From Myxococcota bacterium (GTDB lineage: Bacteria; Myxococcota; JAJVIH01): a DNA stretch of 41,323 nucleotides. Position numbers and translations under genes: made by a program. The stretch covers positions 1 through 41,323 of the forward strand of contig JAJVIH010000032.1 in assembly GCA_022072125.1 (NCBI GenBank). Direction: 5' to 3'. Of the stretch, positions 1 through 7,938 are shown one piece after another. The notes under the pieces are model-generated. The model saw only the letters and a program-made list of their open reading frames with translations. It had not been told where the DNA came from and made no database searches. The stretch's first letter is position 1. Every line of letters begins with the position of its first letter.

Positions 1-730
1 CCGGAATCGGGTCTTCCCCCTCCAGAATGCGGGCGGGATTGATGGTGGTCAGCTTTTCGGCGCCCCGTTCGCCGATGATCTTCTCCAGTTTTTTGAGGGC
101 CTCTTTCATATATTTGAGACCCCCCTCGGGTTTGTGCATGTCGCTGCCCGCCACCGAATAGGCCCCCATATCCAGCAATTTTTCCGCAGCCTTGCGCGAA
201 GCCCGTCCATATTCATCGGACAGGCTGCCCAAATCGAGTTGCAGGGGACATCCCCGATCCATGAATCCTTCGATATAGGATGGGTTCTTTTGCACCTCCG
301 AATAACGCTCCGGATGGGCGATGATAGGAAAATATCCCGCCCGCTGGATGCGGAAGAGAATATCCCACAATCCCATGGGAATTTCGGTCTTGGGCATTTC
401 CACCAGGAAGAAATTTCCCTTGCCGATGAGACAGATTTCCTTGCTCTGAATCAGGTCGAGCAGGGTCTCATCGAAATAGTGTTCCGCCCCCATGGTCAAT
501 TCGAGCGAGAATCCGCCGGCGCGCAGTTCATTCACCGCCGTTTCAAACGCTCCGCTGACCCTGGACCGGGTGGACCACAGCGTGGGGTGGATATGTGAGG
601 TGGTCAACGCCTTCACGTATCCAAGATCCTGCAAAATTGATGCCATCTCGCGGGTGTCTTTCAGCGTCCGGGCGCCGTCATCCACGCCCGGCAACAAATG
701 GAGATGGAAATCAATTCTTCCCGCACTCAT
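1..730 (-). CDS. CpsB/YwqE-type PHP protein-tyrosine phosphatase (partial, 3' end outside window)
   Basis: The gene reads leftward from ATG at 730 and is still open at base 1, with 243 codons visible. Family members are about 240-260 residues, so only a few C-terminal residues should be missing. The PHP metal-binding motifs appear in order: DFHLHLLPGVDDGA near residue 7, TSHIHP near 44, GAEHYFDE near 83, AHPERY near 140 and GSDMHKP near 190. Known family members are manganese-dependent phosphatases that dephosphorylate BY-type tyrosine kinases controlling capsule or exopolysaccharide export. That role is inferred, because no kinase or polysaccharide gene is visible here. No clear Shine-Dalgarno sequence precedes the ATG. 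The start is supported by family-like length and by the first HxH motif lying right after it. Confidence 0.88.
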   Translation of the reverse strand, partial: MSAGRIDFHLHLLPGVDDGARTLKDTREMASILQDLGYVKALTTSHIHPTLWSTRSRVSGAFETAVNELRAGGFSLELTMGAEHYFDETLLDLIQSKEICLIGKGNFFLVEMPKTEIPMGLWDILFRIQRAGYFPIIAHPERYSEVQKNPSYIEGFMDRGCPLQLDLGSLSDEYGRASRKAAEKLLDMGAYSVAGSDMHKPEGGLKYMKEALKKLEKIIGERGAEKLTTINPARILEGEDPIP

Positions 731-905
731 GGCCGTGGGCTTGTAACAGCAAAAGTCCCGCTGCGGCAAGCAGAACGGACCGGTATCCCCCCCCCGCGCG
801 TCGCCGATCCCGCGGCGCCGCTCCAGCACGCTTCCACCCCCAGCCCGTCCCCACCGCCCAGGCTCGATCCTGGGGCCGCCCCGCGCGCGGGCGCAACGCG
901 CCCGC

Positions 906-1029
906 CGCCTCCTCCCCCCACCCGCGCCCCACGGCCGCCGCAGGCGGCCCCCGTTCCCGCGTCTCGCACACGGCTTGCGCGGCCGCGGAACGGGCGGGTC
1001 CCCGGGGGCGCGGGTGGGGGGAGGAGGCG
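906..1029. repeat. 25-bp perfect inverted repeat with nested stem
   Basis: Arm 906-930 is the exact reverse complement of arm 1005-1029 and reads as a C-rich tract on one side and a G-rich tract on the other. The 74-base interval contains a second nested pair, CCCGTTCC (950-957) with GGAACGGG (987-994), and a local GCCGCC/GGCGGC stem near 935-948. Either strand could therefore fold into a long hairpin. There is no T-tract, so it is not a standard intrinsic terminator. No transposase or terminal direct repeat is visible. Confidence 0.95.
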
Positions 1030-1147
1030 CACGGCCCGGGATCGCGCGCGGCTTCAGGCGGAGATGTGCTGGCGCGCAGGCCCCCGCGCGGATGGATGAC
1101 CGTTCGAGATACGGGAGCCGTTCTCTCGCACGCACGCCGTGTCATCC

Positions 1148-1161
1148 GGCCGCGCGCGGCC
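1148..1161. repeat. 14-bp perfect palindrome
   Basis: GGCCGCGCGCGGCC is fully self-complementary. It is flanked by a partly paired outer stem (TCATCCGG before, CCGGTGA after). It could be a protein-binding site or part of a structured transcript; nothing in the sequence decides between these. Confidence 0.8.
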
Positions 1162-1231
1162 TGCGCCGGTGATCGTTCGGGTTCGCGGTGGTGGATGCGA
1201 TGGCGCGCGCTCCCGGGCCGGCGCGGGGCGG

Positions 1232-1257
1232 CCGCCGCTGCCGCAAGGCAGCGGCGG
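1232..1257. other. 11-bp hairpin with GCAA tetraloop
   Basis: CCGCCGCTGCC (1232-1242) pairs perfectly with GGCAGCGGCGG (1247-1257) around GCAA, a GNRA-type tetraloop when transcribed rightward. The loop type favours a folded RNA on the plus strand, in the leader direction of the lipoprotein gene that starts at 1437. No T-run follows. Confidence 0.6.
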
Positions 1258-1436
1258 GCTTCCCAGCGATCATGGCCCGCACAACCGATCCAGCAGATGC
1301 CTTCCAGCCAGGTGCTTCAAAACCCGCGTGGGAGCAACCGCATATTCACAGGAGCGCCCGCCGCCGCGCGCCCCTTCTTGAAACCAGTGAGCGGGTCCGG
1401 TAAGCATGCACGGCCTGTTTACTTTGTGGAGGACTC

Positions 1437-1748
1437 ATGAAACTTCTGATGATCGCGGCCGCGGCCTTGTTGGTTCTGGGTGGATGTGGGTCGGGTGGCG
1501 ACGCTTACAAGCGCTTCTGTGAAGAGGCGCTGCAATGCAAGAAGGACAAGCCGGAAGAGGCCAAGACCCTGCTGGTGGACAGCTACGAAAACCCCTCGAC
1601 CTGTCAATCCGGTTTTGAGGCGCTGGCCTCGGCGGCTGCGCTGCTCAGCCAGGACCTGGAGAAAAAGGCCAAGGACGGCGACGCCGCCTGCGCGGACAAG
1701 AAGTCGTGTGACTTCATCAAATGCTCCCCGCTGCAAGGCAACAAATAG
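1437..1748 (+). CDS. Small Cys-containing lipoprotein of unknown function
   Basis: This encodes 103 residues. The N-terminus is a lipoprotein signal: MK, a hydrophobic run, then the lipobox LGGC with the modified Cys at about residue 17. The mature part is short and charged and has six further Cys, enough for three disulfides. No known domain is recognised. A strong Shine-Dalgarno, GGAGG, lies about 5 bases before the ATG at 1437, which fixes the start. The gene stands alone. Upstream is the structured GC-rich region and downstream a strong hairpin terminator, so it is probably monocistronic. It is likely anchored in the outer or inner membrane and faces the periplasm or outside. Confidence 0.82.
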   Translation: MKLLMIAAAALLVLGGCGSGGDAYKRFCEEALQCKKDKPEEAKTLLVDSYENPSTCQSGFEALASAAALLSQDLEKKAKDGDAACADKKSCDFIKCSPLQGNK

Positions 1749-1771
1749 CAGCCGCTGCTCCAGCCAGGATC

Positions 1772-1801
1772 AACAAAGCCCCCTTTTCAGGGGGCTTTGT
1801 T
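1772..1801. terminator. Bidirectional intrinsic terminator
   Basis: AACAAAGCCCCC (1772-1783) and GGGGGCTTTGTT (1790-1801) form a perfect 12-bp stem with the 6-base loop TTTTCA. The A/T-rich outer part of the stem supplies a U-rich tail in both directions. It sits between the converging lipoprotein gene (ends 1748) and tex (ends 1824), where a shared terminator is expected. Confidence 0.88.
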
Positions 1802-1823
1802 CGCGCGGAAACACCGCGCCGGT

Positions 1824-4505
1824 CTATTTATTCAGCAACGCAGCGAAGGGATTGAAGGTCAGCGGCCGGTTGCTGGATGGGCGATCGCCGCCCCGCTTGT
1901 CGCGATCCCGCTGCCCGCGGCGATCATCCCGTTGTGAACGGCGATCTTCCCGGGGACGATCGCCGCGCTGATCCCGGCCCTGCGCCGCGCGATTTTGGTC
2001 ATCGCGGCGCGGGCGATCCTCCCGGCGCTCCCCTTGCGGGCGCTGTTCTCCGCCCGGCCGGGTTTCCTGCCGGCCGCTCTCCTGACGTCCGGGACGTGGT
2101 CCCTGCCGGCGGTCGCCATCGGCGCGGCGGGGCGGACGGTGTTCCCGGTGCTCGCGGGATTGTTCCGCGCGGGGCTGGTCTGGTTGCGCGGCCTGACCAG
2201 CAGGCGCGGGCGCTTCCCCCGCGGACGGCTGCTGTGGATCCGGATGGGGGCCGCGGCGCGAACGGCGTTCTCCCTGCGGACGCTCCCTCCGGCGCGCATC
2301 GCCCGCTTCGCCACGGGGAGCGCGGGCTGGCCGTTCGCGCGCCTCCGCCGGATTGATGGCGGACAGGCCGATGCGCTTGCGTTCCAGGTCCACTTCGATC
2401 ACCCAGACCTTGATCTTGTCTCCGGTTTTCACCGCCTCCCCGGGCTCGCGGATGAAGCGCCTCGACAGGTGGGAGACATGGACCAGGCCGTCCTGATGCA
2501 CGCCGATGTCCACAAAGGCGCCAAAAGCCGTGACATTGGAGACAATGCCCTCCATCTCCATGCCCACCTGCAGGTCCTTGATGTCATACACGCCTTCCTT
2601 GAAGCGCGGCGGATCAAAATCGGCGCGCGGATCCCGTCCGGGTTTTTTCAACTCCTCGATGATGTCGCGCAGGGTCAGTTCGCCCACTTCATCGCTGGCG
2701 TAGCGGGCTATCTCGACTTTGGCGATTTCCTCCTGGGCGCCGATCAGCCGGGACAGGTCCACGCCCAGATCCTGGGCGATGCGCTCGATCAGCGGATAGC
2801 GCTCCGGGTGGACCGCGGAATTGTCGAGGGGATTGGCGGCGTGGCGGATGCGCAGAAAGCCCGCCGCCTGCTCGAAGGTGCGCGGCCCCAGTCCTTCCAC
2901 CTGCAGCAGATCGAAACGGCTCTGGAATTTTTCGATGCGGTTCCGGTGCTCGACGATTTTCTGCGCGAGCGCGGGTCCGATGCCGGACACATAGCCCAAC
3001 AACGCGGCGCTGGCGGTGTTCAATTCCACCCCCACCGCGTTCACACAGCTTTCCACCACTTCGGTCAGCTTTTTCTTGAGCAACGGCTGATGAACATCAT
3101 GCTGATATTGCCCCACCCCAAGGGATTTGGGGTCAATCTTCACCAGTTCGGCGAGCGGGTCCTGCAAACGGCGGGCGATGGAAATGGCGCCGCGCATGGT
3201 CACGTCCAGCCCCGGAAACTCCTCGCGCGCCAAATCGGAAGCGCTGTAGACGCTGGCGCCTGTTTCACTGACCGGAATCACCAGCACTTCGGCCAACCCG
3301 GCGTCGCCCAGCGCCTTGCGCACGAAGGCCTCGGTCTCGCGGCCATGGGTTCCATTGCCCACCGCAATGGCGGTGGACTGGTGCCTGCGGACAAATTCCA
3401 CCAGGTCCTGGGCGGATTTCGCGCGCGCCTCGTCGCCCTGGGCGAGAAACAGCGTGATGGCGTCCAGATAGCGCCCGGTCGGACTGACCGCCACGCATTT
3501 GCAACCGGTGCGGATGCCAGGGTCCACGCCGCAAACCGCCTTGGCGCCATAAGGCGGAGCCAGCAGGATATTTCTCAGGTTGCTGGCGAAGACCTGCACC
3601 GCCTCGTTGTCCGAGCGAACCTTGATCTCCACGCGGACATCATTCTCCACGCTGGGCGCGATCAGGCGGCGCCAGGCGTCCTGGGCGGCCAGTTCGAGTT
3701 GAGCGCCGAAGGGGGAAGACGCCTGATGCCCCAAAGTCTCCAGGATGCGGCGGATCAGCGCCTCGGCGTCCACCTCCACGTGAACCTTGAGGTGCTTTTC
3801 ATTTTCTCCGCGCCGCACCGCCAGATAGCGGTGCGAAGGGATGGATGCCACGGCCTCGCGGAAGTTGAAATACTCCTTGTATTTGCTCTTGTCGTCGGCC
3901 CTTTCCGGGTTGCGGCCGGCGGCGATGACGCCCTGGGTCTTGAAATGCTCGCGCACGAACGCGCGGATATCCGCGTTGTCGGAAATGACCTCCGCCACGA
4001 TATCACGGGCGCCCGCCAGCGCGGCCTCGGCGTTGGGAACTTCCTTCTCCGCATTGATGTAAGCTTCGGCCGCGGCGGCGGGATCGCCCTCTCCAGCCTG
4101 GGAGAGGATGAGTTGCGCCAGCGGCTCCAGCCCGCGATCACGCGCCACGGTGGCGCGGGTGCGCTTGCGCGGCTTGTACGGCAGATAAAGGTCTTCCACC
4201 GCTGTTTTGGTTTTGGCGTCGAGAATGCGCTGGCGGAGGGCGCCGGTCAGCTTGCCCTGCTCGTCAATGCTCTTGAGAACGGCCAGGCGGCGTTCTTCCA
4301 GTTCGCGCATGTACTGGCCGCGCTCCTCGATGGAGCGGATCTGCACTTCATCCAGCGCGCCGGTGGCTTCCTTGCGGTAGCGGGCGATGAAAGGAACCGT
4401 ATTGCCATCGCCGAGCAGGCGCAGCACCGCCTCGACCCCGGACAACGGCAGGGAAAGTTCGGCGGCGACTGGCGGTGCGGGGTTGAAGTTCAGATTTTCC
4501 GGCAT
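1824..4505 (-). CDS. tex: Tex-family transcription accessory / S1 RNA-binding protein with long Arg-rich tail
   Basis: The protein has 893 residues from ATG at 4505 (MPENL). A GTG at 4559 would add 18 residues, but they are not Tex-like. The N-terminal helical Tex region contains the motif FIARYRKEATGALDE. A YqgF/RuvC-like domain begins near residue 327 (GVDPGIRTGCK). Helix-hairpin-helix segments lie near 500-560 (GYVSGIGPALAQ, EGLGPRTFEQ), and a C-terminal S1 domain spans about 647-718 (VTAFGAFVDIG). Tex proteins bind RNA and act on transcription complexes and ribosomes. The last ~170 residues are a low-complexity, Arg/Asp/Gln/Gly-rich tail with repeated RDR, RPQGERR and GDRR units, ending FNPFAALLNK. 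Ordinary Tex is about 770-780 residues, so the tail is an addition, probably disordered and RNA-binding. The coding direction converges on the terminator at 1772-1801. Confidence 0.95.
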   Translation of the reverse strand: MPENLNFNPAPPVAAELSLPLSGVEAVLRLLGDGNTVPFIARYRKEATGALDEVQIRSIEERGQYMRELEERRLAVLKSIDEQGKLTGALRQRILDAKTKTAVEDLYLPYKPRKRTRATVARDRGLEPLAQLILSQAGEGDPAAAAEAYINAEKEVPNAEAALAGARDIVAEVISDNADIRAFVREHFKTQGVIAAGRNPERADDKSKYKEYFNFREAVASIPSHRYLAVRRGENEKHLKVHVEVDAEALIRRILETLGHQASSPFGAQLELAAQDAWRRLIAPSVENDVRVEIKVRSDNEAVQVFASNLRNILLAPPYGAKAVCGVDPGIRTGCKCVAVSPTGRYLDAITLFLAQGDEARAKSAQDLVEFVRRHQSTAIAVGNGTHGRETEAFVRKALGDAGLAEVLVIPVSETGASVYSASDLAREEFPGLDVTMRGAISIARRLQDPLAELVKIDPKSLGVGQYQHDVHQPLLKKKLTEVVESCVNAVGVELNTASAALLGYVSGIGPALAQKIVEHRNRIEKFQSRFDLLQVEGLGPRTFEQAAGFLRIRHAANPLDNSAVHPERYPLIERIAQDLGVDLSRLIGAQEEIAKVEIARYASDEVGELTLRDIIEELKKPGRDPRADFDPPRFKEGVYDIKDLQVGMEMEGIVSNVTAFGAFVDIGVHQDGLVHVSHLSRRFIREPGEAVKTGDKIKVWVIEVDLERKRIGLSAINPAEARERPARAPRGEAGDARRRERPQGERRSRRGPHPDPQQPSAGEAPAPAGQAAQPDQPRAEQSREHREHRPPRRADGDRRQGPRPGRQESGRQETRPGGEQRPQGERREDRPRRDDQNRAAQGRDQRGDRPREDRRSQRDDRRGQRDRDKRGGDRPSSNRPLTFNPFAALLNK

Positions 4506-4785
4506 GGGATCACCAACACGCGGGAAATCCCGCGCGACCTTTCCCGCACGGCCCCGCACTCCTCCGGCAGGAGGGTTGGATTCATCGCGCGCGGCCGCAT
4601 TGGGTCTCCGGTCATGGCATGGAAACGGCCCGATTTCAAGCGGCCCGCGGGGTCATGATGCATTTGTCCCACCGCACGAATCCCGCGCCGCGGCGCGTCA
4701 TTCCCCGGTTTCGCCAGGTGAATGCATGCTCACGCGCGGCGCAACTCTCGCCGCCGGAACATGCGGGCCGGATGAAAAATCCCTT

Positions 4786-5889
4786 TCACCGGATGCGGCA
4801 AACCACCGGTTTGTGATCAAAATAGACCACCTTGGATACGGCGTCGTATCCGCCGGTGACGCCAGGAACAACACATTCTCCAGTGAAATGGTCCGACAGC
4901 ACATGATCAATGTTGAACAACCCGGCGTAGGTGGGAGTCACGTTCTGTCCCATCGGGCTGATGAAGCGGAAACGCTTGCCTGGACCAGCAAATTCACGCC
5001 AGCGGGCGGCGCTGGGATCGGAACCGGTCAACCGGCCCGGATCCGTATTCAGATCGCCCATGATCAGGTTTTTACTCCCCCGGACAGCGGGCGCCCCCGC
5101 GCCCATGTCCACGAAGACCTGATCCACCTGCTTGCGCCGGCAATCGTTGGACTCCGGATCAAAACCGCTCGAACCATGAAAATTGACGAGGTTGATCTCT
5201 CCGCCGCCGGCCAGATCAATGGCCGCCCGCGCCACCCGGGCTCCCTTGCCGCAGCCATTGACCGTAACGCCCTCCATTCCCTCGACGCAGAAAGGTTTGT
5301 CGCAGCCGCGGAATTTCCCCACGCTGAATTTGACGGCGGCGCATTTGTCCGGCTTGCCGGGGTGACAAACCACCTGCCAGCCAGGCCCGAGAATCATCTG
5401 CGCCACCGGCGGATCGCCGGGTTTCCAGCCTTCACAGACCCAACCCGGGTGAAATTCCGGTGGAATATCCGGACAGAGACCCGGATAAAAAATCTCCTGA
5501 AAAACCACGATGTCCGGGTTGAGTTGGCTGAAAAACCGGCGCGCGTCTTCCACCACGGGTTTCCAGGCCAGGCCGTCGCCATAATGTTGATCGGAGATTT
5601 TCGCCTGCGCGGAGCCGTATCCATCGTCCGGAGGAGCATCATGGGGCTGCCCCTCGCTGGTTCCGGTATTGAAGGTCACCACCACCAGTTCGCGCGGTTG
5701 AACCGGCGCCGGTCCCGTCGCGGAACTGGAGGCGTCGCAATTCACGCAGGGTGAACCCGCGTCCGCGGCGGCGTCCGGGAAGAACACCGCCGTTCCGGCG
5801 TCTCCGGACCCGGCGGAGCCGCAGGACGCGAGACTCGTAGCGGCGGCCAGCACAATCACGCGGACAAAATGAGTGACATTCATGATCAT
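4786..5889 (-). CDS. Secreted endonuclease/exonuclease/phosphatase-fold lipoprotein
   Basis: The protein has 367 residues from ATG at 5889; ATG 5883 is also possible, and neither has a strong ribosome site. The N-terminus is a lipoprotein signal ending LASC, followed by a Gly/Ser/Ala/Asp linker typical of myxobacterial surface lipoproteins. The EEP (DNase I-like) fold motifs are all present in order: VVVTFNTG, PDIVVFQEI with the metal-binding Glu, NLVNFHGSSG, MGDLNTDP with the catalytic Asp/Asn, FNIDHVLSD, and YFDHKPVV with the final Asp-His pair. The family cleaves phosphodiesters in nucleic acids, sphingomyelin or inositol phosphates; the substrate cannot be read from sequence. Several extra Cys suggest disulfides outside the cytoplasm. 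It may work as an extracellular nuclease or phospholipase. Confidence 0.85.
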   Translation of the reverse strand: MIMNVTHFVRVIVLAAATSLASCGSAGSGDAGTAVFFPDAAADAGSPCVNCDASSSATGPAPVQPRELVVVTFNTGTSEGQPHDAPPDDGYGSAQAKISDQHYGDGLAWKPVVEDARRFFSQLNPDIVVFQEIFYPGLCPDIPPEFHPGWVCEGWKPGDPPVAQMILGPGWQVVCHPGKPDKCAAVKFSVGKFRGCDKPFCVEGMEGVTVNGCGKGARVARAAIDLAGGGEINLVNFHGSSGFDPESNDCRRKQVDQVFVDMGAGAPAVRGSKNLIMGDLNTDPGRLTGSDPSAARWREFAGPGKRFRFISPMGQNVTPTYAGLFNIDHVLSDHFTGECVVPGVTGGYDAVSKVVYFDHKPVVCRIR

Positions 5890-6012
5890 GACTATCCATG
5901 CGCGGCGTGAAAGAAACGATGTCTGACCGGAGGGCGGCGGTTGCTCCCCGGCGCGGGTTTCGCTAAAGATGGGGGAGTACACTGGGGCGCAGCCGCCACT
6001 TAGCAGTTATCC

Positions 6013-7890
6013 GTGATCGTGCCAAAGATTTCCAGCGCATTTTTCTCCCTGACGGTCCCTTTGATCGCATGGCTCGCATCCTCCTGCGGAGGCGGAGCGG
6101 TGGTCGATCCGCCCTGCGCCAGCACCAGCCAGTGTCCGCCCGGCGCCGTGTGCGTGGCAGCGAAATGCGTCCAGGGCGCCTTCAACCCCGACAACACCTG
6201 CCGGACGGACGTGGATTGTCCGGGAGGCAAGATCTGCCGCAAAGCCGTGTGCGTGGATCGGAATAGCGTGGACAAGGACGGGGGACTCATCGAGGACATC
6301 GAGGATTTGCCTCCTCCGCCAGATGGAGCCATGCGCTGCGGCGAGGCGATTTGCTCCTTCCTCAACGCGGAGCCGCAATGCATCGCCAACATCTGCCGCA
6401 TGGGTCCATGCCTGCCGGACCATTACGACGTGAACAAGGACGCGCGCGACGGATGTGAAATCAAATGTTCCTTCGTTCCGGCGCCCAATGACCCTTGTGA
6501 CGGCAAGGACAACAATTGCGATGGCCGGATTGACGAGGACACCGATCTGCGCCGGGATCCGAAAAACTGCGGCGAATGTGGAAAAGTCTGCCCGGGCGGA
6601 GCCAACTCGCAGTCGCAGTGCCGCGGCGGCATCTGCACGCTGCTGTGCAATCCCGGCTATTTCAACAACGATGGCAAGCTGGAAAACGGTTGCGAGGCCG
6701 AGGTCTGCGAACAGGCCAACAATGGCGTCGAACTCTGCAATGGCATTGACGATGACTGCGACGCCAAGACCGCCGACGGCTCCGGAGACCGGGAATTGGG
6801 CCAGTCCTGCAATGTGCCCGATCAGGGCGGCGAATGTTCATCCGGCAAGATCACCTGCGTTTCCGGAAAGCTGATGTGCCGCTCGGCTCTCACCGATGTG
6901 AAAGAGCAATGCGACGGCCGGGACAACAACTGCAATGGCGTTGTGGACGACAATGCGGCCGGCTGCCTGCCCGGACAAATTTGCTCGGGCGGACGCTGTC
7001 TGGGCGCTCCCAGTCCCGACGCCGGCGCGACCGACACGGGAGGCGGCGACGGCGGAACCTGCAAGCCCGATTGCACGGGCAAGGAATGCGGCCCCAACGG
7101 CTGCGGAGGATTCTGCGGCGCCTGCATCAATGGCGAAACCTGCAACGCCGCCGGGGAATGCGTCTTCAACGGCTGCACGCCCAACTGCACGGGGAAAACC
7201 TGCGGGGACAATGGTTGCGGCGGCGCCTGCGGCGACTGCGACGCCAGCAAAACCTGCAGCAAGGGACTTTGCGTGACGGCGGGATGCACCCCGAAATGCG
7301 AGGGACGCGAGTGCGGCTCCGACGGCTGCGGCGGACGCTGCGGCGCCTGTCCCGCGGGGAAAGCCTGCGACCTGGGCACGCGCAAATGTATTGATTTCTC
7401 CTGCACGCCAGACTGCACGGGCAAAAAATGCGGCTCCGACAATTGCAGCGGAACATGTGGATCATGCGCCGCCGGCCAGAACTGTGTCTCTGGCAACTGC
7501 GTGACGGGAGGGGGAGGCGGATGCACCCCCAACTGCGCCGGCAAGGTGTGCGGTTCCGACGGATGCGGCGATGTCTGCGGCAACTGCCCCGCCGGCCAAC
7601 TCTGCGACACGGCGGGCAAATGTATTCCCGCCGCGGGCGGCGGATGCACGCGCCACGAGGATTGTCCGAAATTCCAGGCCTGCGATACCGCCGGGAAATG
7701 CATCAGCGGCGGCCTGAACGCCGCCTGCAAATCAGACGACGAATGCTACAAGCTCGCCTTCGGCTGCAACACCAACGGCGCCAAGCCAGGAACCTGCTTC
7801 AAGCGCTGCGCCGGCAAGGCCGATTGCCCCGCCGATGAGCAGTGCCGTCCGCTTCCCGATCGCGGCGACGCCATCACTTTTTGCTGGTGA
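6013..7890 (+). CDS. Secreted Cys-rich protein with three MopE-type motifs and five C-x-P-x-C repeats
   Basis: The protein has 625 residues from GTG at 6013 (GTG 6019 is also possible). The hydrophobic N-terminus reaches Cys25 (LASSC), an imperfect lipobox, so it is secreted and perhaps lipidated. Next come short Cys-pair segments (C..D.DCPGGKIC), then three D-x-D-x-D-G motifs of the MopE putative metal-binding type (KDNNCDGRIDE, IDDDCDAKTAD and RDNNCNGVVDD). After a Ser/Gly/Asp linker, from about residue 349, are five tandem ~38-residue repeats with the pattern CTPxCxGKxCGxDGCGGxCGxC. The second MopE motif is degenerate (DAKTADG). Such proteins are common on myxobacterial surfaces; their function is mostly unknown. 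It shares the MopE motif with the two large proteins at 10239 and 13255 but lacks a VWA domain and a MYXO-CTERM tail. Confidence 0.8.
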   Translation: MIVPKISSAFFSLTVPLIAWLASSCGGGAVVDPPCASTSQCPPGAVCVAAKCVQGAFNPDNTCRTDVDCPGGKICRKAVCVDRNSVDKDGGLIEDIEDLPPPPDGAMRCGEAICSFLNAEPQCIANICRMGPCLPDHYDVNKDARDGCEIKCSFVPAPNDPCDGKDNNCDGRIDEDTDLRRDPKNCGECGKVCPGGANSQSQCRGGICTLLCNPGYFNNDGKLENGCEAEVCEQANNGVELCNGIDDDCDAKTADGSGDRELGQSCNVPDQGGECSSGKITCVSGKLMCRSALTDVKEQCDGRDNNCNGVVDDNAAGCLPGQICSGGRCLGAPSPDAGATDTGGGDGGTCKPDCTGKECGPNGCGGFCGACINGETCNAAGECVFNGCTPNCTGKTCGDNGCGGACGDCDASKTCSKGLCVTAGCTPKCEGRECGSDGCGGRCGACPAGKACDLGTRKCIDFSCTPDCTGKKCGSDNCSGTCGSCAAGQNCVSGNCVTGGGGGCTPNCAGKVCGSDGCGDVCGNCPAGQLCDTAGKCIPAAGGGCTRHEDCPKFQACDTAGKCISGGLNAACKSDDECYKLAFGCNTNGAKPGTCFKRCAGKADCPADEQCRPLPDRGDAITFCW

Positions 7891-7938
7891 TCAAAAGCTG
7901 TTTGGGAAGCGGTCTCCGCCGTGAGGCGGCCCCTGAAC

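Larger units (their letters stand above)
731..1436. other. Gene-free, extremely GC-rich structured intergenic region
   Basis: This 706-base stretch lies between the divergent phosphatase and small-lipoprotein genes. Reading frames here exist on both strands only because GC-rich DNA lacks stops; their Pro/Arg/Ala-rich translations resemble no family. It holds a 25-bp perfect inverted repeat, a 14-bp palindrome and an 11-bp hairpin with a GCAA tetraloop, each listed separately. A small stem CCCAGG/CCTGGG also lies around 858-876. Near the right end, TTGAAACC at 1378-1385 followed by TCCGGTA resembles sequence upstream of the ECF sigma gene and may be part of the lipoprotein promoter. It could be a structured RNA, a long leader or a small palindromic element. 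Confidence 0.7.

Noticed and set aside
595-1440. Overlapping frames in the GC-rich region, including a 144-codon minus-strand frame
   Set aside because: Pro/Arg/Ala low-complexity translations on both strands, no ribosome sites and no family resemblance.
1995-4658. Open frame of 887 codons antisense to tex
   Set aside because: Shadow of a GC-rich coding strand; the opposite strand encodes a clear Tex protein with all domains.
4683-4698. Shared 16-base word CGCCGCGGCGCGTCAT here and near 10123
   Set aside because: Only two copies were seen and half of the word is a simple CG palindrome; could be chance in this composition.
7916-7929. CCGCC/GGCGG stem between the converging 6013 and moaD-moaE genes as a terminator
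   Set aside because: Only 5 bp and no T-tract.
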